A DNA stretch of 64,000 bases from Humibacter albus DSM 18994 (GCF_000421825.1 NZ_ATXT01000020.1:51675-115674); one strand, 5' to 3'; counted from the stretch's first letter, positions 47,506-57,534 are shown. Notes: generated from the sequence alone by a model not told the origin. Numbers and translations: made by a program.

Positions 47506-49119
47506 TCAGTGACGCGAACGGACAGGCATCCGGCTGCGCAGAGCCGACCAGGCGAGCGCGAACTCCTCGGTGCGCAGAAGACGCAGCATCCCGGAGTAGA
47601 TCAGCAGCATGACGACGCCGATCGCGGCGATCGCGACGACGGCGGTCAGCCGGTTCGCGACCGCGAAACCGCCGCTCGTGCCGCCGAGGAGCAGGAGCAC
47701 AGCGAAGCCCGCCGCGCCAGCGACGATGGCGGAGAGCACGTAGCGCCAGAGTCCGTTCAGGATGCGGCGCCCGTCGACCCCGTGCATGCGACGGCGCAAC
47801 AGCACGGCGGCGATGATCGCCTGCACGGTGCCCCCGGCGGAGACGGCGAAGGCGATGGACATCGCGCGGAACTCCGGGGCGACCAGCAGGCAGAGCAGCA
47901 CGCCTGCGACGACGACCACGACCTGCGCGAGCGTGAAGAAGAACGGGGTGCGGGTGTCTCCCAGCGAGTAGAACGCGCGCTGGATGACGAAGAGCACGCA
48001 GAACGGGATGAGGCCCGCCGCGTAGCCGATCAGCACGTTGCCCATCTGGCTATAGGCGGTGGGGGTGAACACGGTCGCGATGGGGTAGGCCGCGACGATG
48101 ATCGCGGCAGAGAAAAAGCTGATCAGAACAGAAATAGTGCGGGTGGCGGTGGAGAAGTCGGCACGGAACGAGGTGAAGTCGCCGCGATGCGCGTGCTCGG
48201 CCATGCGTGTGTAGTAGGCCGTCACGATGGAGACGGCGATGATCGAGTGCGGCAGCATGAAGATGAGCCAGGACTGGGTCATCGCCGCGACCGACGCGAC
48301 GTTCCCGCTGTCGCCCACCGTGTTCGCGACGTTCGTCTCGATCACCCCGGCGATCTGCGTGAGGATGAGCATCGCGAACGTCCATCCGGCGGCCTTGCCC
48401 GCCGTGCCCAGGTCGACGCCTCGCCAGCGGAAGTCGAAGCGGAACTTCAGGCCGACCTTCCTCCAGAAGAAGAACAGCACGACCGCCTGCACGGCGATGC
48501 CGAGAGTGGCTCCGCCACCGAGCACGGCGACCATGGCAGGACTCCAGCTCTCTGCGTGAGTGCGCGGATGCTGCACCTCCGTGCCGAAGGTGAGGATGAA
48601 GACGACCAGCATCGAGATGCTGACGACGTTGTTGAACACGGGCGCCCAGGTGAACGGCCCGAACGACTTGCGAGCGTTCAGCACCTCGCCGAGCAACGTG
48701 TAGAGGCCGAGGAAGAAGATCTGTGGCAGCGACCAATAGGCGAACGCCGTCACGAGGTCGGCATACGCGCCGCGAGCGCCGAACAACTGAGCGAGGTACG
48801 GCGCCAGGAGCGTGGCGACGAGGGCGACGGTCGCGAAGATGACCATGCCGAGCGTGACGAGCTTGTTGATGTAGCCCTTGCCGCCATCGGCGTGCACGGA
48901 GGCACGCACGATCTGCGGCACGAGGATGGCGCTCAGGATGCCCTGGGCGATGATCGCGTAGATGCTGTTCGGCACCTGCGTTGCTGTCCCGTAGGCGTTG
49001 GCGCCGATCGCGACCACGCCGATCGCCTGGATCAGTACCCACGAGCGCACGAATCCGAGCACGCGGGAGACCATCGTGCCCGAGGCGAGCATCGCGCTCG
49101 CCCGACCGACACTAGCCAC
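47506..49119 (-). CDS. murJ: Lipid II flippase MurJ (MviN)
   Basis: 537 residues starting at a GTG preceded by GGGAG and overlapping the end of the upstream gene by 8 bp. Fourteen predicted membrane helices with MVSRVLGFVR near the N-terminus and TSYYTRMAEHAHR-like central segment (ending YTRMAEHA). Member of the MOP superfamily that moves lipid II across the membrane. Unlike mycobacterial MviN no pseudokinase domain is attached: the protein ends after the last helix. Confidence 0.94.
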   Translation of the reverse strand: MASVGRASAMLASGTMVSRVLGFVRSWVLIQAIGVVAIGANAYGTATQVPNSIYAIIAQGILSAILVPQIVRASVHADGGKGYINKLVTLGMVIFATVALVATLLAPYLAQLFGARGAYADLVTAFAYWSLPQIFFLGLYTLLGEVLNARKSFGPFTWAPVFNNVVSISMLVVFILTFGTEVQHPRTHAESWSPAMVAVLGGGATLGIAVQAVVLFFFWRKVGLKFRFDFRWRGVDLGTAGKAAGWTFAMLILTQIAGVIETNVANTVGDSGNVASVAAMTQSWLIFMLPHSIIAVSIVTAYYTRMAEHAHRGDFTSFRADFSTATRTISVLISFFSAAIIVAAYPIATVFTPTAYSQMGNVLIGYAAGLIPFCVLFVIQRAFYSLGDTRTPFFFTLAQVVVVVAGVLLCLLVAPEFRAMSIAFAVSAGGTVQAIIAAVLLRRRMHGVDGRRILNGLWRYVLSAIVAGAAGFAVLLLLGGTSGGFAVANRLTAVVAIAAIGVVMLLIYSGMLRLLRTEEFALAWSALRSRMPVRSRH

Positions 49120-51556
49120 GCTGGTCTCCCTCGTCGCTGTGTGCCGGGCTCTCCGGAGGTGCTGGCGCTTCGACTCCGCGCTCCGCGCTCCGCTCAGCGG
49201 GCACGGGGGAAGCGACACCGTCGTCGCTGGTGTCGGGCACGGGGGAAGCGACACCGTCGTCGCCGGCGTCGGGCGCGCCGGCTGTGTCAGGGTCGTCGCG
49301 GGTGACGGGTGTGTCGATGTCGTCGGGCGCGTCGGAATCGGAGGGCGAGGCATCCTTGCCCCTCCCCCTGATGCGCCGCACGATGCTGCGGGTCAGGCCG
49401 AAGCCGAAGAACAGCACGACCGCGATGCCGAGGATGAGGGCGCCCAGGCCCTCCCAGTCGGCATGCACCTCGACGGCCGCGGTCTGTCCCGTTCCCACCT
49501 TGAGTCCGGTGGGGCTGTAGAGCTGCAGACTGAGCTTCACGCTTCCGTTGCCGAGCTTGGCCTTCACGGGCACGAGCACCTTGGCGCTGGCCTTGGCGGG
49601 GATGGTCTTCGACGTGTCCGAGTCCACTTCGAGACGGCCGTTGGACGGGGTCGCCCTCAGCACCACGTTGACCGGCATGCTGAAGCTGTTCGTCACGGTC
49701 ACCGGAATGAGACTCTGCGCGCTCGCGACGGTGATCTTGCCTGTCGGATCGATATTGACCGAGGATGTCGTCTGCCGCGCCTTGGCAGTGAAGCTCGACA
49801 CCGCCGCGGGCCAGTTGTTCTCCGACTGCAGCCAGCCGACACCGAGCAGCGTCAGCAGCTGGTTGCGCGTGTTGCCGGTGAGCAGCGCGGGGTCCGAGAG
49901 AACGGTGGCGAAGGCATCCATGCTGCCCGCATCAGCAGTGAGGGTCTTCACGTTGGCTGTGCGGTCGGCGTCTTGCGTGACGTCCTTGAGCGCGAGGCCG
50001 TCGGTGTGCGGGGCGTTGAGCGCGTCGCGCAGTGAGGACACCTGGGCCCAAGGGAGGTTGTACACGCTGGTCAGACCACGGTTGGCCTCCGACGAGCCGG
50101 ACGGCCAGTCACGGTCGAGCGCCGCCAGGATGATCGTGTTCCCGTCGCTCTGACCATCGATCTCGGCCAGCTGGGCCGACACGGATGCCAGTGCCGCGTT
50201 CTCTTCGTCGGCGTTCGTCGCACCGACCACGCGACGCAGCGCGTCGCTCACGCCCTGGTCGGCCACCAGCGCCGTGCCGCCTTTCACCGACAGCGGCGCG
50301 TTCGGCGTGACGCCCAGCGTCGACGCGTTCGTGTTAGAGCCGTACACGATGGTGGACGGATATCCGGCGCCGACCAGGTCTTCCACATCACTGCCCCGCA
50401 GGCTGTCATCGGCGGGCCAGGCGATGCCGGCGAACGTGTACGGCCAGGCCAACAGGGACTCGAGCGTCGGGAGCTTCGACGACGCGGTCGCGGTGGGAGT
50501 CGGCGTCACGAACGGATTGGTCGTGGCCGTCGGAGTCGGCGACGGAGTCTCTCCGACCGACAGCGGTGACGAGAAGTTCCTCTCATCGAGTGCGTACGCG
50601 AACGAGGTCGGGGCGAGCAGCGAGGTGAAGCCGGACTGCAGCTCGGTCGCCACGTCGGCGTCGCCGTATTGGAGCGGGAACGAGTCGTTCGTCAGATCGG
50701 CGAGGTCTTGCAGCCAGCTGCGTGCGCTCTGCGGCGCGGAATCTCCCAGCACGCGGATCGACGCGATGATCATCGGATCGATGCCGATCGCCATCGCCGG
50801 ATGCTCCTCGGCGAGGGCGAGCTGGCGGGTGAGCAGGCCGTCCGTGCCGGTGTAGGCGGCGAGCTCGTCGCTCGAGATGAGCCCGGCAGCCGTCGGCGGC
50901 ACCGTGATCGGCATCGCGACCGCGAGCCCAACCTTGTTCTGCACGGTGTCACCCGTGTATGCGAGCGTGGAATATCCGGTCCCCACCGCGCCCGACGCCT
51001 CGGTGATGGTGGCCTTCAGCCCGTAGACGGCGGACCCTCCGCTGAGCCCAACCGTCTTCGCCGGGATGGTGACGCTCGCCACGCGCTCGGTCGTGCCCGG
51101 TGGCACGGCCGGGGTGAGATCGGTGGCGATGACGCGCGTGGCCGGGTGATCTCCGCTCGGCGAGGTCCAGGCATCCAAGGCCGAACGGGTCGCGAGCGGG
51201 CCTGTCGTGATGGCGATGTCGACGGACCCCGTGTCGACCGGCGTCGGGGTGGCGTTGCCGAGACTCACCGTGACGGTCACGGCCGCACCGGGCGATGTCG
51301 TGCCCGCATCTCCGGCGTAGAGGGAGACGGTGTCGGAGTCCGCCTTCACCTCCGCATTCGCGTGTGCGCTCGGCGCCGCGGACGCGAGGGCGGAGGAGCC
51401 TGATGCCGGCCCGGCGGAGCCTGCTGCCGCGCTCCCCGCAGCGCCCAGGGCCGCGGCCTGCGCGGGCGCCGCACCCACCAGCGCGAGCAGTGCGGCGACG
51501 CACGCCGCCAGCAGTGCGCTGCGGCTGGCTCCCCGTCGTCCCCGGATCAGCCGCAT
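49112..51556 (-). CDS. Large exported protein of the DUF6049 type, next to murJ
   Basis: 814 residues from the ATG of MRLIRGRRGASRSALLAACVAALL, which forms a signal peptide (cleavage near AQA-A, about residue 34). An Ala/Gly/Ser-rich region follows, then a long extracellular part with Pro/Thr-rich linker (TPSPTPTATTNPFVTPTPT around 350). A C-terminal membrane helix at about 730-752 (WEGLGALILGIAVVLFFGFG) is followed by a basic, then acidic repetitive tail (repeats of GVASPVPDTSDD). Found upstream of murJ in actinobacteria; role in the wall likely but unproven. It overlaps murJ by 8 bp. Confidence 0.85.
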   Translation of the reverse strand: MRLIRGRRGASRSALLAACVAALLALVGAAPAQAAALGAAGSAAAGSAGPASGSSALASAAPSAHANAEVKADSDTVSLYAGDAGTTSPGAAVTVTVSLGNATPTPVDTGSVDIAITTGPLATRSALDAWTSPSGDHPATRVIATDLTPAVPPGTTERVASVTIPAKTVGLSGGSAVYGLKATITEASGAVGTGYSTLAYTGDTVQNKVGLAVAMPITVPPTAAGLISSDELAAYTGTDGLLTRQLALAEEHPAMAIGIDPMIIASIRVLGDSAPQSARSWLQDLADLTNDSFPLQYGDADVATELQSGFTSLLAPTSFAYALDERNFSSPLSVGETPSPTPTATTNPFVTPTPTATASSKLPTLESLLAWPYTFAGIAWPADDSLRGSDVEDLVGAGYPSTIVYGSNTNASTLGVTPNAPLSVKGGTALVADQGVSDALRRVVGATNADEENAALASVSAQLAEIDGQSDGNTIILAALDRDWPSGSSEANRGLTSVYNLPWAQVSSLRDALNAPHTDGLALKDVTQDADRTANVKTLTADAGSMDAFATVLSDPALLTGNTRNQLLTLLGVGWLQSENNWPAAVSSFTAKARQTTSSVNIDPTGKITVASAQSLIPVTVTNSFSMPVNVVLRATPSNGRLEVDSDTSKTIPAKASAKVLVPVKAKLGNGSVKLSLQLYSPTGLKVGTGQTAAVEVHADWEGLGALILGIAVVLFFGFGLTRSIVRRIRGRGKDASPSDSDAPDDIDTPVTRDDPDTAGAPDAGDDGVASPVPDTSDDGVASPVPAERSAERGVEAPAPPESPAHSDEGDQRG

Positions 51557-51717
51557 GCGGCAGCACAGGGGTCGTCGGGGAGCATGAGCGCAATTGTACG
51601 GGGAGGCAGCCGGGGAATTACGGGGCGTGAGGCGCTGTGCGGCGTGCTCACACGCATCCGTTATGCGCAAGGGGAACAGGGATGCCTCCCCGCAGCGCCG
51701 GTAGACTGGCGTGCACT

Positions 51718-53148
51718 ATGCAGAGCGTCGCCGAGTCCCTCGCGCGCCTGCGCGAAACGGCGGAGTCGCCCGTCGTGTCGCGCCTTGCCCTGGCCTTCGC
51801 GGAGGCGGGACACGAGCTGGCGCTCGTCGGCGGTCCCGTTCGTGATGCGCTGCTCGGCCGGCGCGTGCACGACCTCGACTTCACGACCGACGCGCGGCCG
51901 GAGCGCACCATCGAGATCGTGAAGCCGCTCGCGGATGCCTGGTGGGACATCGGCCGCCAGTTCGGCACCGTGGGCGCACGAATCGGCGACGACACCGTCG
52001 AGATCACCACGTACCGCGCCGACAGCTACGACGGCGCGACGCGCAAGCCCGAGGTGGTGTTCGGCGACACACTCGAGGGCGACCTCGTGCGGCGCGACTT
52101 CACCGTGAACGCGCTCGCGCTGCGCGTGCCGCAGGTGGTGCTGGTCGACCCGTCGAACGGCGTGGACGACCTGCTGGCGAAGGTGCTGCGCACGCCCATC
52201 AGCCCGGAGGTCTCGTTCGGCGACGATCCGCTCCGCATGCTGCGCGCGGCACGATTCGCCTCGCAGCTCGGCTTCGCGGTGAGCGACGACACCGTGACGG
52301 CGATGCGCGAGATGGCCGATCGCATCGAGATCGTCAGTGCCGAACGCGTGCGCGATGAGCTGGTCAAGCTGCTGTCGAGCGACGAGCCCCGCGCCGGGCT
52401 GGAACTGCTCGTCGAGACGGGACTGGCCGAGCGCATCCTGCCCGAGCTGCCGGCGCTGCGGCTCGAGATCGATGAGCACCACCACCACAAAGACGTCTAC
52501 CGGCACACCCTCACTGTCGTCGATCAGGCCATCGGCTATGAGAAGGAGCGGCACCCCGGCGAGGAGCCCGACGTGCCTCTGCGCCTCGCCGCGCTGCTGC
52601 ACGACATCGGCAAACCGGCGACAAGGCGGCTGGAGGCCGGCGGTGCCGTGAGCTTCCACCACCACGACGTCGTCGGGGCGAAGCTGGCACGTAAGCGGTT
52701 GCGCGCGCTGCGGTTCGACAACGAGACCGTGGATGCCGTCACCCGGCTCATCGAACTGCACCTGCGGTTCTTCGGTTACGCCGACGGCGCCTGGACCGAC
52801 TCGGCCGTGCGCCGGTACGTGCGGGATGCCGGCGACCAGCTCGAGCGGCTGCACGAGCTCACGCGCGCCGACGTGACCACGCGCAACCGCCGCAAGGCCG
52901 ACCGGCTCGGCTTCGCGTACGACGATCTCGAGGATCGCATCACGCAGCTCAAGGAGCAGGAGGAGCTGGATGCCGTGCGTCCGGACCTCGACGGAACCGC
53001 AGTGATGCGCATCCTCGGCCTGAAACCCGGGCCGGACGTCGGACGGGCGATGAAGTTCCTGCTCGACCTGCGCCTGGACGACGGGCCGCAGGACCCGGAC
53101 GAGGCCGAGCGGCGACTGCGCGAGTGGTGGGCGGCGCAGGGCAACTGA
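51718..53148 (+). CDS. cca: CCA-adding tRNA nucleotidyltransferase with HD domain
   Basis: 476 residues from ATG. Class II nucleotidyltransferase head: LVGGPVRDALLG (residues 37-47), D52 and D54 in VHDLDF, and the neck motif RMLRAARF. The C-terminal HD domain has LLHDIGKP near 298 and a His-rich run HHHHKDVYRH. Adds or repairs the tRNA CCA end; tRNA-Ala and tRNA-Ile in this window lack an encoded CCA. Divergent from the DUF6049 gene. Location near murJ is conserved in actinobacteria. Confidence 0.95.
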   Translation: MQSVAESLARLRETAESPVVSRLALAFAEAGHELALVGGPVRDALLGRRVHDLDFTTDARPERTIEIVKPLADAWWDIGRQFGTVGARIGDDTVEITTYRADSYDGATRKPEVVFGDTLEGDLVRRDFTVNALALRVPQVVLVDPSNGVDDLLAKVLRTPISPEVSFGDDPLRMLRAARFASQLGFAVSDDTVTAMREMADRIEIVSAERVRDELVKLLSSDEPRAGLELLVETGLAERILPELPALRLEIDEHHHHKDVYRHTLTVVDQAIGYEKERHPGEEPDVPLRLAALLHDIGKPATRRLEAGGAVSFHHHDVVGAKLARKRLRALRFDNETVDAVTRLIELHLRFFGYADGAWTDSAVRRYVRDAGDQLERLHELTRADVTTRNRRKADRLGFAYDDLEDRITQLKEQEELDAVRPDLDGTAVMRILGLKPGPDVGRAMKFLLDLRLDDGPQDPDEAERRLREWWAAQGN

Positions 53149-53204
53149 TCGCGTAACCGGCCTCGCGGGTTACGAGCGCCCGGCTCGTGCGGTGCACGAT
53201 GGCC

Positions 53205-53248
53205 GATGGACGGCAGGCCGATGGACGGCGGGCCATGGACGGCAGTCC
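53205..53248. repeat. 15-bp tandem repeat, three copies
   Basis: GATGGACGGCAGGCC at 53205, GATGGACGGCGGGCC at 53220 and ATGGACGGCAGTCC at 53235 lie head to tail in the 139-bp gap between the convergent cca and mshB-like genes. Noncoding; probably replication slippage. Confidence 0.75.
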
Positions 53249-53287
53249 GGCCGACGTTATGCCGAGGCACGGCCAGCTGTTGCAGCC

Positions 53288-54076
53288 TCAGCTGATGCGG
53301 CGCACGCCGACCGCGGTCACGATCGGCTCGCGCTGTCCCCCCGAGTGAACGACGTGATCGCCGTCGACCGTGAGCTGCGTGGCGTGGGCGTGGAGGGCAT
53401 CCTTCAGGCGAGCCAGGTGCGTCGAACCGTCGATCGTGAGAGCCCCAGCTGTGCCCGCCGGCACGACCTCGACGAACGGGATGCCGGCGAGACGGCTCGC
53501 GGTGAGCGCGGCTGCGCGAATGGCGCGGTGATCCGGATGCCCGTACCCGCCGTGGTCGTCGTAGCTCACGACGAGGTCGGGTCCGGCCGGATCCCGCGCC
53601 GCGCAGTGCTGCAGGAACGCGAGCACGTCGGCGACGATCTCGGACTCGGGGGCGCGGGTGAGGGCATCCTCGGGGGCGTCGTCCACGGGACCGGCGACGC
53701 TCGGGGTGACCCAGCGCATCCCGGAGTCGGTGTAGCGGCGGGCCGCGAGCCCGGCTGCACGCGCCGGCGGCTCGCCGAGGTAGTGAGACCGGGTGATGCC
53801 GAGCACATCGACGGCGCGATCGAGCTCATCGAGACGGATGCCGGTGAGCACGTTCGCGTCGCTCCCCACCTTCGCTCGGAGCGCGGGAACGACCTCGCCG
53901 CGCTCGCCGCGCGTGGCGGTGAGCAGGTCGACGCGAACGCCCTCGGCGATCAGCATCAGGATCAGCGCCCCGGTCGAGAGGGTCTCGTCGTCGGGGTGCG
54001 CGTGCACGAAGAGCACGGAACGCACGTTGTGGTACGGGTCGCCGTCGAGCGGGGAACCGCCGGCGGAACGGCTCAC
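53288..54076 (-). CDS. mshB: LmbE/PIG-L zinc deacetylase, MshB-like
   Basis: 262 residues from a GTG whose last bases overlap the upstream gene's TGA (GTGA). Zinc-binding motifs HAHPDDE (25-31) and GHPDH (179-183) are intact. In mycothiol synthesis MshB removes the acetyl group of GlcNAc-inositol; related Mca deacetylates mycothiol conjugates. Coupling to an MshA-like glycosyltransferase favours MshB, but a mycothiol-independent PIG-L role cannot be excluded since mshC and mshD are not in the window. Confidence 0.8.
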   Translation of the reverse strand: MSRSAGGSPLDGDPYHNVRSVLFVHAHPDDETLSTGALILMLIAEGVRVDLLTATRGERGEVVPALRAKVGSDANVLTGIRLDELDRAVDVLGITRSHYLGEPPARAAGLAARRYTDSGMRWVTPSVAGPVDDAPEDALTRAPESEIVADVLAFLQHCAARDPAGPDLVVSYDDHGGYGHPDHRAIRAAALTASRLAGIPFVEVVPAGTAGALTIDGSTHLARLKDALHAHATQLTVDGDHVVHSGGQREPIVTAVGVRRIS

Positions 54077-55308
54077 GCGCAGTCCCGCCACGGTTCGCCG
54101 ACGGGAACCGCGTGGTGGTCGTCGGCGTGGTGCAGCAGGTGCCGATAGACGGCCACCGTCTCCCTGGCCGATCGTTCCCAGGTGCGCTCGCGCGCCAGTC
54201 GCAGGGCGGACTCCGACAGCGCGCGCCAGTGCTCGTGATCCTGCAGGAGCGTCGTCAGCCGCGCTGCCCAGGCTCGCGGGTCGCGTGTCTGCATCAGCGC
54301 AGCTGCTCGGCCGTTGACGGCTTCGCGAAGTCCTCCGGAGTCGGCCGCGAGAACGGGGACGCCGCTCGCGGCGGCTTCCAGCGCGACGAGCCCGTATGTC
54401 TCGGAATGCGAGGGCACCAGCACGGCCGACGCGTGTGCGAACAGCTCGGCCAGTGCCTCGCGCGAAAGGGGCCCGGCGAAGCGCACGCGGTCCGCCACGC
54501 CCAGGTCGACGGCGAGGCGCTGCAGTTCGCCGAGGTGCCATTCGTAGCCGTCGGTCGGCCCGCCGGCGATGACGAGATCCGGCCGCAGATCGTCGGGCAT
54601 GGCGGCGATCGTCGCGATGGCGAGATCGAGGCCCTTGAGCGGCTCGAGGCGCGCGGCGGTGACCACGTAGGGGCGCGGATCGACGGTACGCGACGCGCGG
54701 TGGAAGAGCGTGGCATCCACTCCGGGCAGCACGACGTGCACCAGGGAAGGATCGGCGTGCAGACGCTCGACGACGGTCCGCTCCTCCGCGTGGCTGACTG
54801 CGATGACGGCATCGGATGCCCGTGCCAGCCATTCCTCGCCGGCCAGCCTTCCCGCAGACTCCGGCCGCTCCCCCTGGCTGAGGTCGGTGGCCGGATCAGC
54901 GGCGATGCTGTGGAAACTCTGCAGGTGCGGAACGCAGCGCTCCCGGGCGAACGAGAGCCCCGCCATGCCGGCCAGCCAGTGATGGGAGTGCACGAGGTCG
55001 ACGGGACCGACGGCATCCAGCCCGGCGCGGAATGCCGCGATGAAGTCCTCCTGCTCGGCCTTCGGTCGCAGCTGCGCAGGGCCGGCGTCGATGAGCCGAA
55101 GCACGACCCCGGACGGCCTGGTGCTCACGGCGGGCAGGTCGGGAGAGAATCGGCGCGTCGTCACCTCCACGTGGTGGCCTTCTGCCGCCATTCGCTCCGC
55201 GGTCGCGCGCACGAGCACGTTCATGCCGCCCACGTCGCCCGATCCCGGGGCGGCGAACGGCGACGTGTGCAGCGCCACCATCGCGATGCGCAGGGGTGTG
55301 CCGTCCAT
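54073..55308 (-). CDS. mshA: GT4 glycosyltransferase, MshA-like
   Basis: 411 residues. N-terminal MVALHTSPFAAPGSGDVGGMNV matches MshA, which links GlcNAc to inositol-3-phosphate; the GT-B fold continues with HSHHWLAGMAG, and the C-terminal donor site has SHSETYGLVALEA. Followed by the coupled deacetylase gene. Similar proteins in some genera are annotated only as glycosyltransferases, so the name is by similarity and context. Confidence 0.8.
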   Translation of the reverse strand: MDGTPLRIAMVALHTSPFAAPGSGDVGGMNVLVRATAERMAAEGHHVEVTTRRFSPDLPAVSTRPSGVVLRLIDAGPAQLRPKAEQEDFIAAFRAGLDAVGPVDLVHSHHWLAGMAGLSFARERCVPHLQSFHSIAADPATDLSQGERPESAGRLAGEEWLARASDAVIAVSHAEERTVVERLHADPSLVHVVLPGVDATLFHRASRTVDPRPYVVTAARLEPLKGLDLAIATIAAMPDDLRPDLVIAGGPTDGYEWHLGELQRLAVDLGVADRVRFAGPLSREALAELFAHASAVLVPSHSETYGLVALEAAASGVPVLAADSGGLREAVNGRAAALMQTRDPRAWAARLTTLLQDHEHWRALSESALRLARERTWERSARETVAVYRHLLHHADDHHAVPVGEPWRDCA

Positions 55309-55425
55309 GTCACCAGACTACGGACCTCACCGCGAGGCGGTCCCATCGACGCATGCGCCCTCCCAGGACGGCGGCGGGCCTGGGGTCGGGAGCAGGCGGC
55401 CGCGGCGGCGGGAGCGGCCGGCCGT

Positions 55426-55545
55426 GGCGGGAGCGGGTGGCTGCAGCCGTGGCGGGAGCGGGTGGCTGCAGCTGTGGCGGGAGCGGGCGGCTGCGGCGGT
55501 GGCGGGAGCGGGCGGCTGCAGCGGAGGCGGGTGGGCGCAGCGGGA
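55426..55545. repeat. 25-bp tandem repeat in the mshA-rpsF intergenic region
   Basis: Four 25-bp units at 55426, 55451, 55476 and 55501, each starting GGCGGGAGCGGGYGGCTGC, with a decayed partial unit on each side (from about 55405, and to 55545). The unit length is not a multiple of three and all frames are low in information, so it is noncoding. The whole gap from mshA to rpsF is 548 bp and also holds palindromic element A and the rpsF promoter. Confidence 0.85.
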
Positions 55546-55567
55546 GCGCGCGGTGGGACGGGCGGCG

Positions 55568-55650
55568 GCGAAAACAGCAACGATCGCGCTCTCGCGCCGA
55601 GAACAGCGAGTTCTCTGCTGTTCTCGGCACGACCTGCTGTTTTCGCGGCG
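55568..55650. repeat. Palindromic element copy A, upstream of rpsF
   Basis: Nested inverted repeats. The inner pair is CGAGAACAGC (55598) with GCTGTTCTCG (55616). The outer pair is GCGAAAACAGCA (55568) with TGCTGTTTTCGC (55635). The same modules recur downstream of rplI at about 57613-57677 (copy B). No coding frame explains it. It may be a REP-like element or part of terminators. Confidence 0.7.
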
Positions 55651-55856
55651 GCCCGTCGTGCGCTTCGCGGCCGGATCTCGACCTGACGGATGCCCCATAC
55701 CGGGAACGAATGCAGTGAATTCGCTGATGGGGAAGGCATCCGGTACTCTTGGAGGGTTGTCCCTGCGGGCGCCCGCTCGCGCGTGGACAACGATGCACAT
55801 ACCCTCCTGCTGCAGAGATCCTGCAGTCGTTCTAGTCCAGAGGAGGTGGGTTAGTC

Positions 55857-56219
55857 ATGCATCAGTACGAGTTGATGGTCATCCTCGATCCCGAGATCGA
55901 TGAGCGCACCGTTGCTCCCAGCCTTGACAAGTTCCTCAACGTGATCCGTACGGATGGCGGCACGATCGACAACGTCGACGTGTGGGGCAAGCGTCGCCTG
56001 GCCTACGAGATCAACAAGAAGGGCGAAGGCATCTATGCCGTCGTCGACTTCACGGCGAACTCGGATGCCACGAAGGAGCTCGACCGACAGCTGAACCTTT
56101 CCGAGGCAGTCATGCGCACGAAGGTGCTGCGTGCCGAGGAAGCCATCGCCCAGGTCGCCGCCGCGCAGAAGCGCGCGGACGAGAAGGCGGCCCGCAAGGC
56201 CGACAAGGCGAGCGCCTAA
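55857..56219 (+). CDS. rpsF: 30S ribosomal protein S6
   Basis: 120 residues, [19 protein letters not shown] start and the S6 fold, with a charged Lys/Ala-rich tail ([15 protein letters not shown]) longer than in E. coli. A strong GAGGAGG ribosome site precedes it. First in rpsF-ssb-rpsR-rplI. Confidence 0.96.
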   Translation: MHQYELMVILDPEIDERTVAPSLDKFLNVIRTDGGTIDNVDVWGKRRLAYEINKKGEGIYAVVDFTANSDATKELDRQLNLSEAVMRTKVLRAEEAIAQVAAAQKRADEKAARKADKASA

Positions 56220-56223
56220 TCCG

Positions 56224-56715
56224 ATGGCAGGCGAGACCATCATCACCGTGGTGGGCAACCTCACCGCCGACCCGGAGCTGCGGTACACGCAGAACGGACT
56301 GGCCGTTGCCAACTTCACCATCGCATCCACGCCCCGCACGTTCGACCGTGCCTCGGGCGAGTGGAAAGATGGCGAAGCTCTGTTCCTGCGCGCGAGCGTC
56401 TGGCGTGACTTCGCCGAGCACGTGGCGGGTTCGCTGACCAAGGGCTCAAGGGTCATCGCTTCCGGGCGGCTCAAGCAGCGTTCGTACGAGACGAAGGAGG
56501 GCGAGAAGCGCACCTCGATCGAGCTCGAGATCGATGAGATCGGGCCGTCGCTGCGTTACGCCACCGCATCCGTCACGCGCGCGCAGTCCTCGGGAGGCGG
56601 CCGCGTCGGCGGTGCGCCGAGCGACGACCAGTGGGCGCCGTCCACCGGGTCCTCCTCCAACAGCGCCGACGTGTGGAACGCGCCGGGCAGCTACAACGAC
56701 GAGACCCCGTTCTAA
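56224..56715 (+). CDS. ssb: Single-stranded DNA-binding protein
   Basis: 163 residues. OB fold about 1-110 ([36 protein letters not shown] region) followed by a Gly/Ser-rich linker and the acidic protein-interaction tip DETPF. Overlaps nothing; 4 bp after rpsF. Confidence 0.96.
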   Translation: MAGETIITVVGNLTADPELRYTQNGLAVANFTIASTPRTFDRASGEWKDGEALFLRASVWRDFAEHVAGSLTKGSRVIASGRLKQRSYETKEGEKRTSIELEIDEIGPSLRYATASVTRAQSSGGGRVGGAPSDDQWAPSTGSSSNSADVWNAPGSYNDETPF

Positions 56716-56789
56716 GAACAGTTCTCCCGGTGCGTCCGGAGCCGGGCCATGTGCCCTCCTCCCCCACCGATTACCTCTAAGGAAAAACC

Positions 56790-57053
56790 ATGGCTGGAAA
56801 GTCGAGCGGCGACCGCCGCAAGCCGATCCGCAAGGGCAAGGACGGAAAGAACGCCGCTCCGGCGAAGACCGTCCACGTGGGCGTCATCGATTACAAGGAT
56901 GTCGCCACCCTGCGCAAGTTCGTCTCGGAGCGCGGCAAGATCCGCGCTCGCCGCATCACCGGTGTCTCCGTGCAGGAGCAGCGTCTCATCGCGAAGGCCG
57001 TCAAGAACGCCCGCGAGATGGCTCTGCTGCCGTACGCGGGCTCGGGCCGTTAG
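56790..57053 (+). CDS. rpsR: 30S ribosomal protein S18
   Basis: 87 residues, basic, with [19 protein letters not shown] and a C-terminal [14 protein letters not shown] as in S18. No zinc-binding cysteines in the N-terminal part, so it is the C- (zinc-independent) form. Confidence 0.96.
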   Translation: MAGKSSGDRRKPIRKGKDGKNAAPAKTVHVGVIDYKDVATLRKFVSERGKIRARRITGVSVQEQRLIAKAVKNAREMALLPYAGSGR

Positions 57054-57062
57054 GAGTCACCC

Positions 57063-57515
57063 ATGTCGAAACTCATTCTGACGCACGAGGTCTCCGGCCT
57101 CGGTTCGGCCGGTGACGTCGTCGAGGTCAAGAACGGCTACGCCCGCAACTTCCTCATTCCGCAGGGCTTCGCGATCGCGTGGACCCGCGGCGGCGAGAAG
57201 CAGGTTGAGCAGATCAAGTCCGCACGTGCCGCTCGCGAGCACGCGACCATCGAAGAGGCGCAGGACCTCAAGCTGAAGCTCGAGGCCAACAAGGTCAAGC
57301 TGTCGGTCAAGGCCGGCGCCGAGGGCCGTCTGTTCGGTTCCGTGAAGACGGCCGACATCGCCGCGGCGGTCGAGGCCGCCGGCATCGGTTCCGTCGACAA
57401 GCGCAAGATCGAGATCGGCGCACCGATCAAGTCGGTCGGCACGCACGAGGCGACCATCAAGCTGCGCGACGACATCAACGCCACGATCACCCTCCAGGTG
57501 GTCGCCGCGAAGTAG
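57063..57515 (+). CDS. rplI: 50S ribosomal protein L9
   Basis: 150 residues: [30 protein letters not shown] at the N-terminal domain, a helical connector and the C-terminal domain with [10 protein letters not shown]. Last in the operon, followed by a hairpin terminator. Confidence 0.97.
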   Translation: MSKLILTHEVSGLGSAGDVVEVKNGYARNFLIPQGFAIAWTRGGEKQVEQIKSARAAREHATIEEAQDLKLKLEANKVKLSVKAGAEGRLFGSVKTADIAAAVEAAGIGSVDKRKIEIGAPIKSVGTHEATIKLRDDINATITLQVVAAK

Positions 57516-57534
57516 TCGCTCGCACGCCGTATCC

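Noticed and set aside
47290..49305. A 671-codon plus-strand open frame opposite murJ.
   Set aside because: Antisense to a clear 14-helix flippase; product is a charged, repetitive shadow.
55221..55800. Pro/Ala/Arg-rich open frames across the 25-bp repeats.
   Set aside because: The repeat period of 25 is not divisible by three and all frames look equally artificial.
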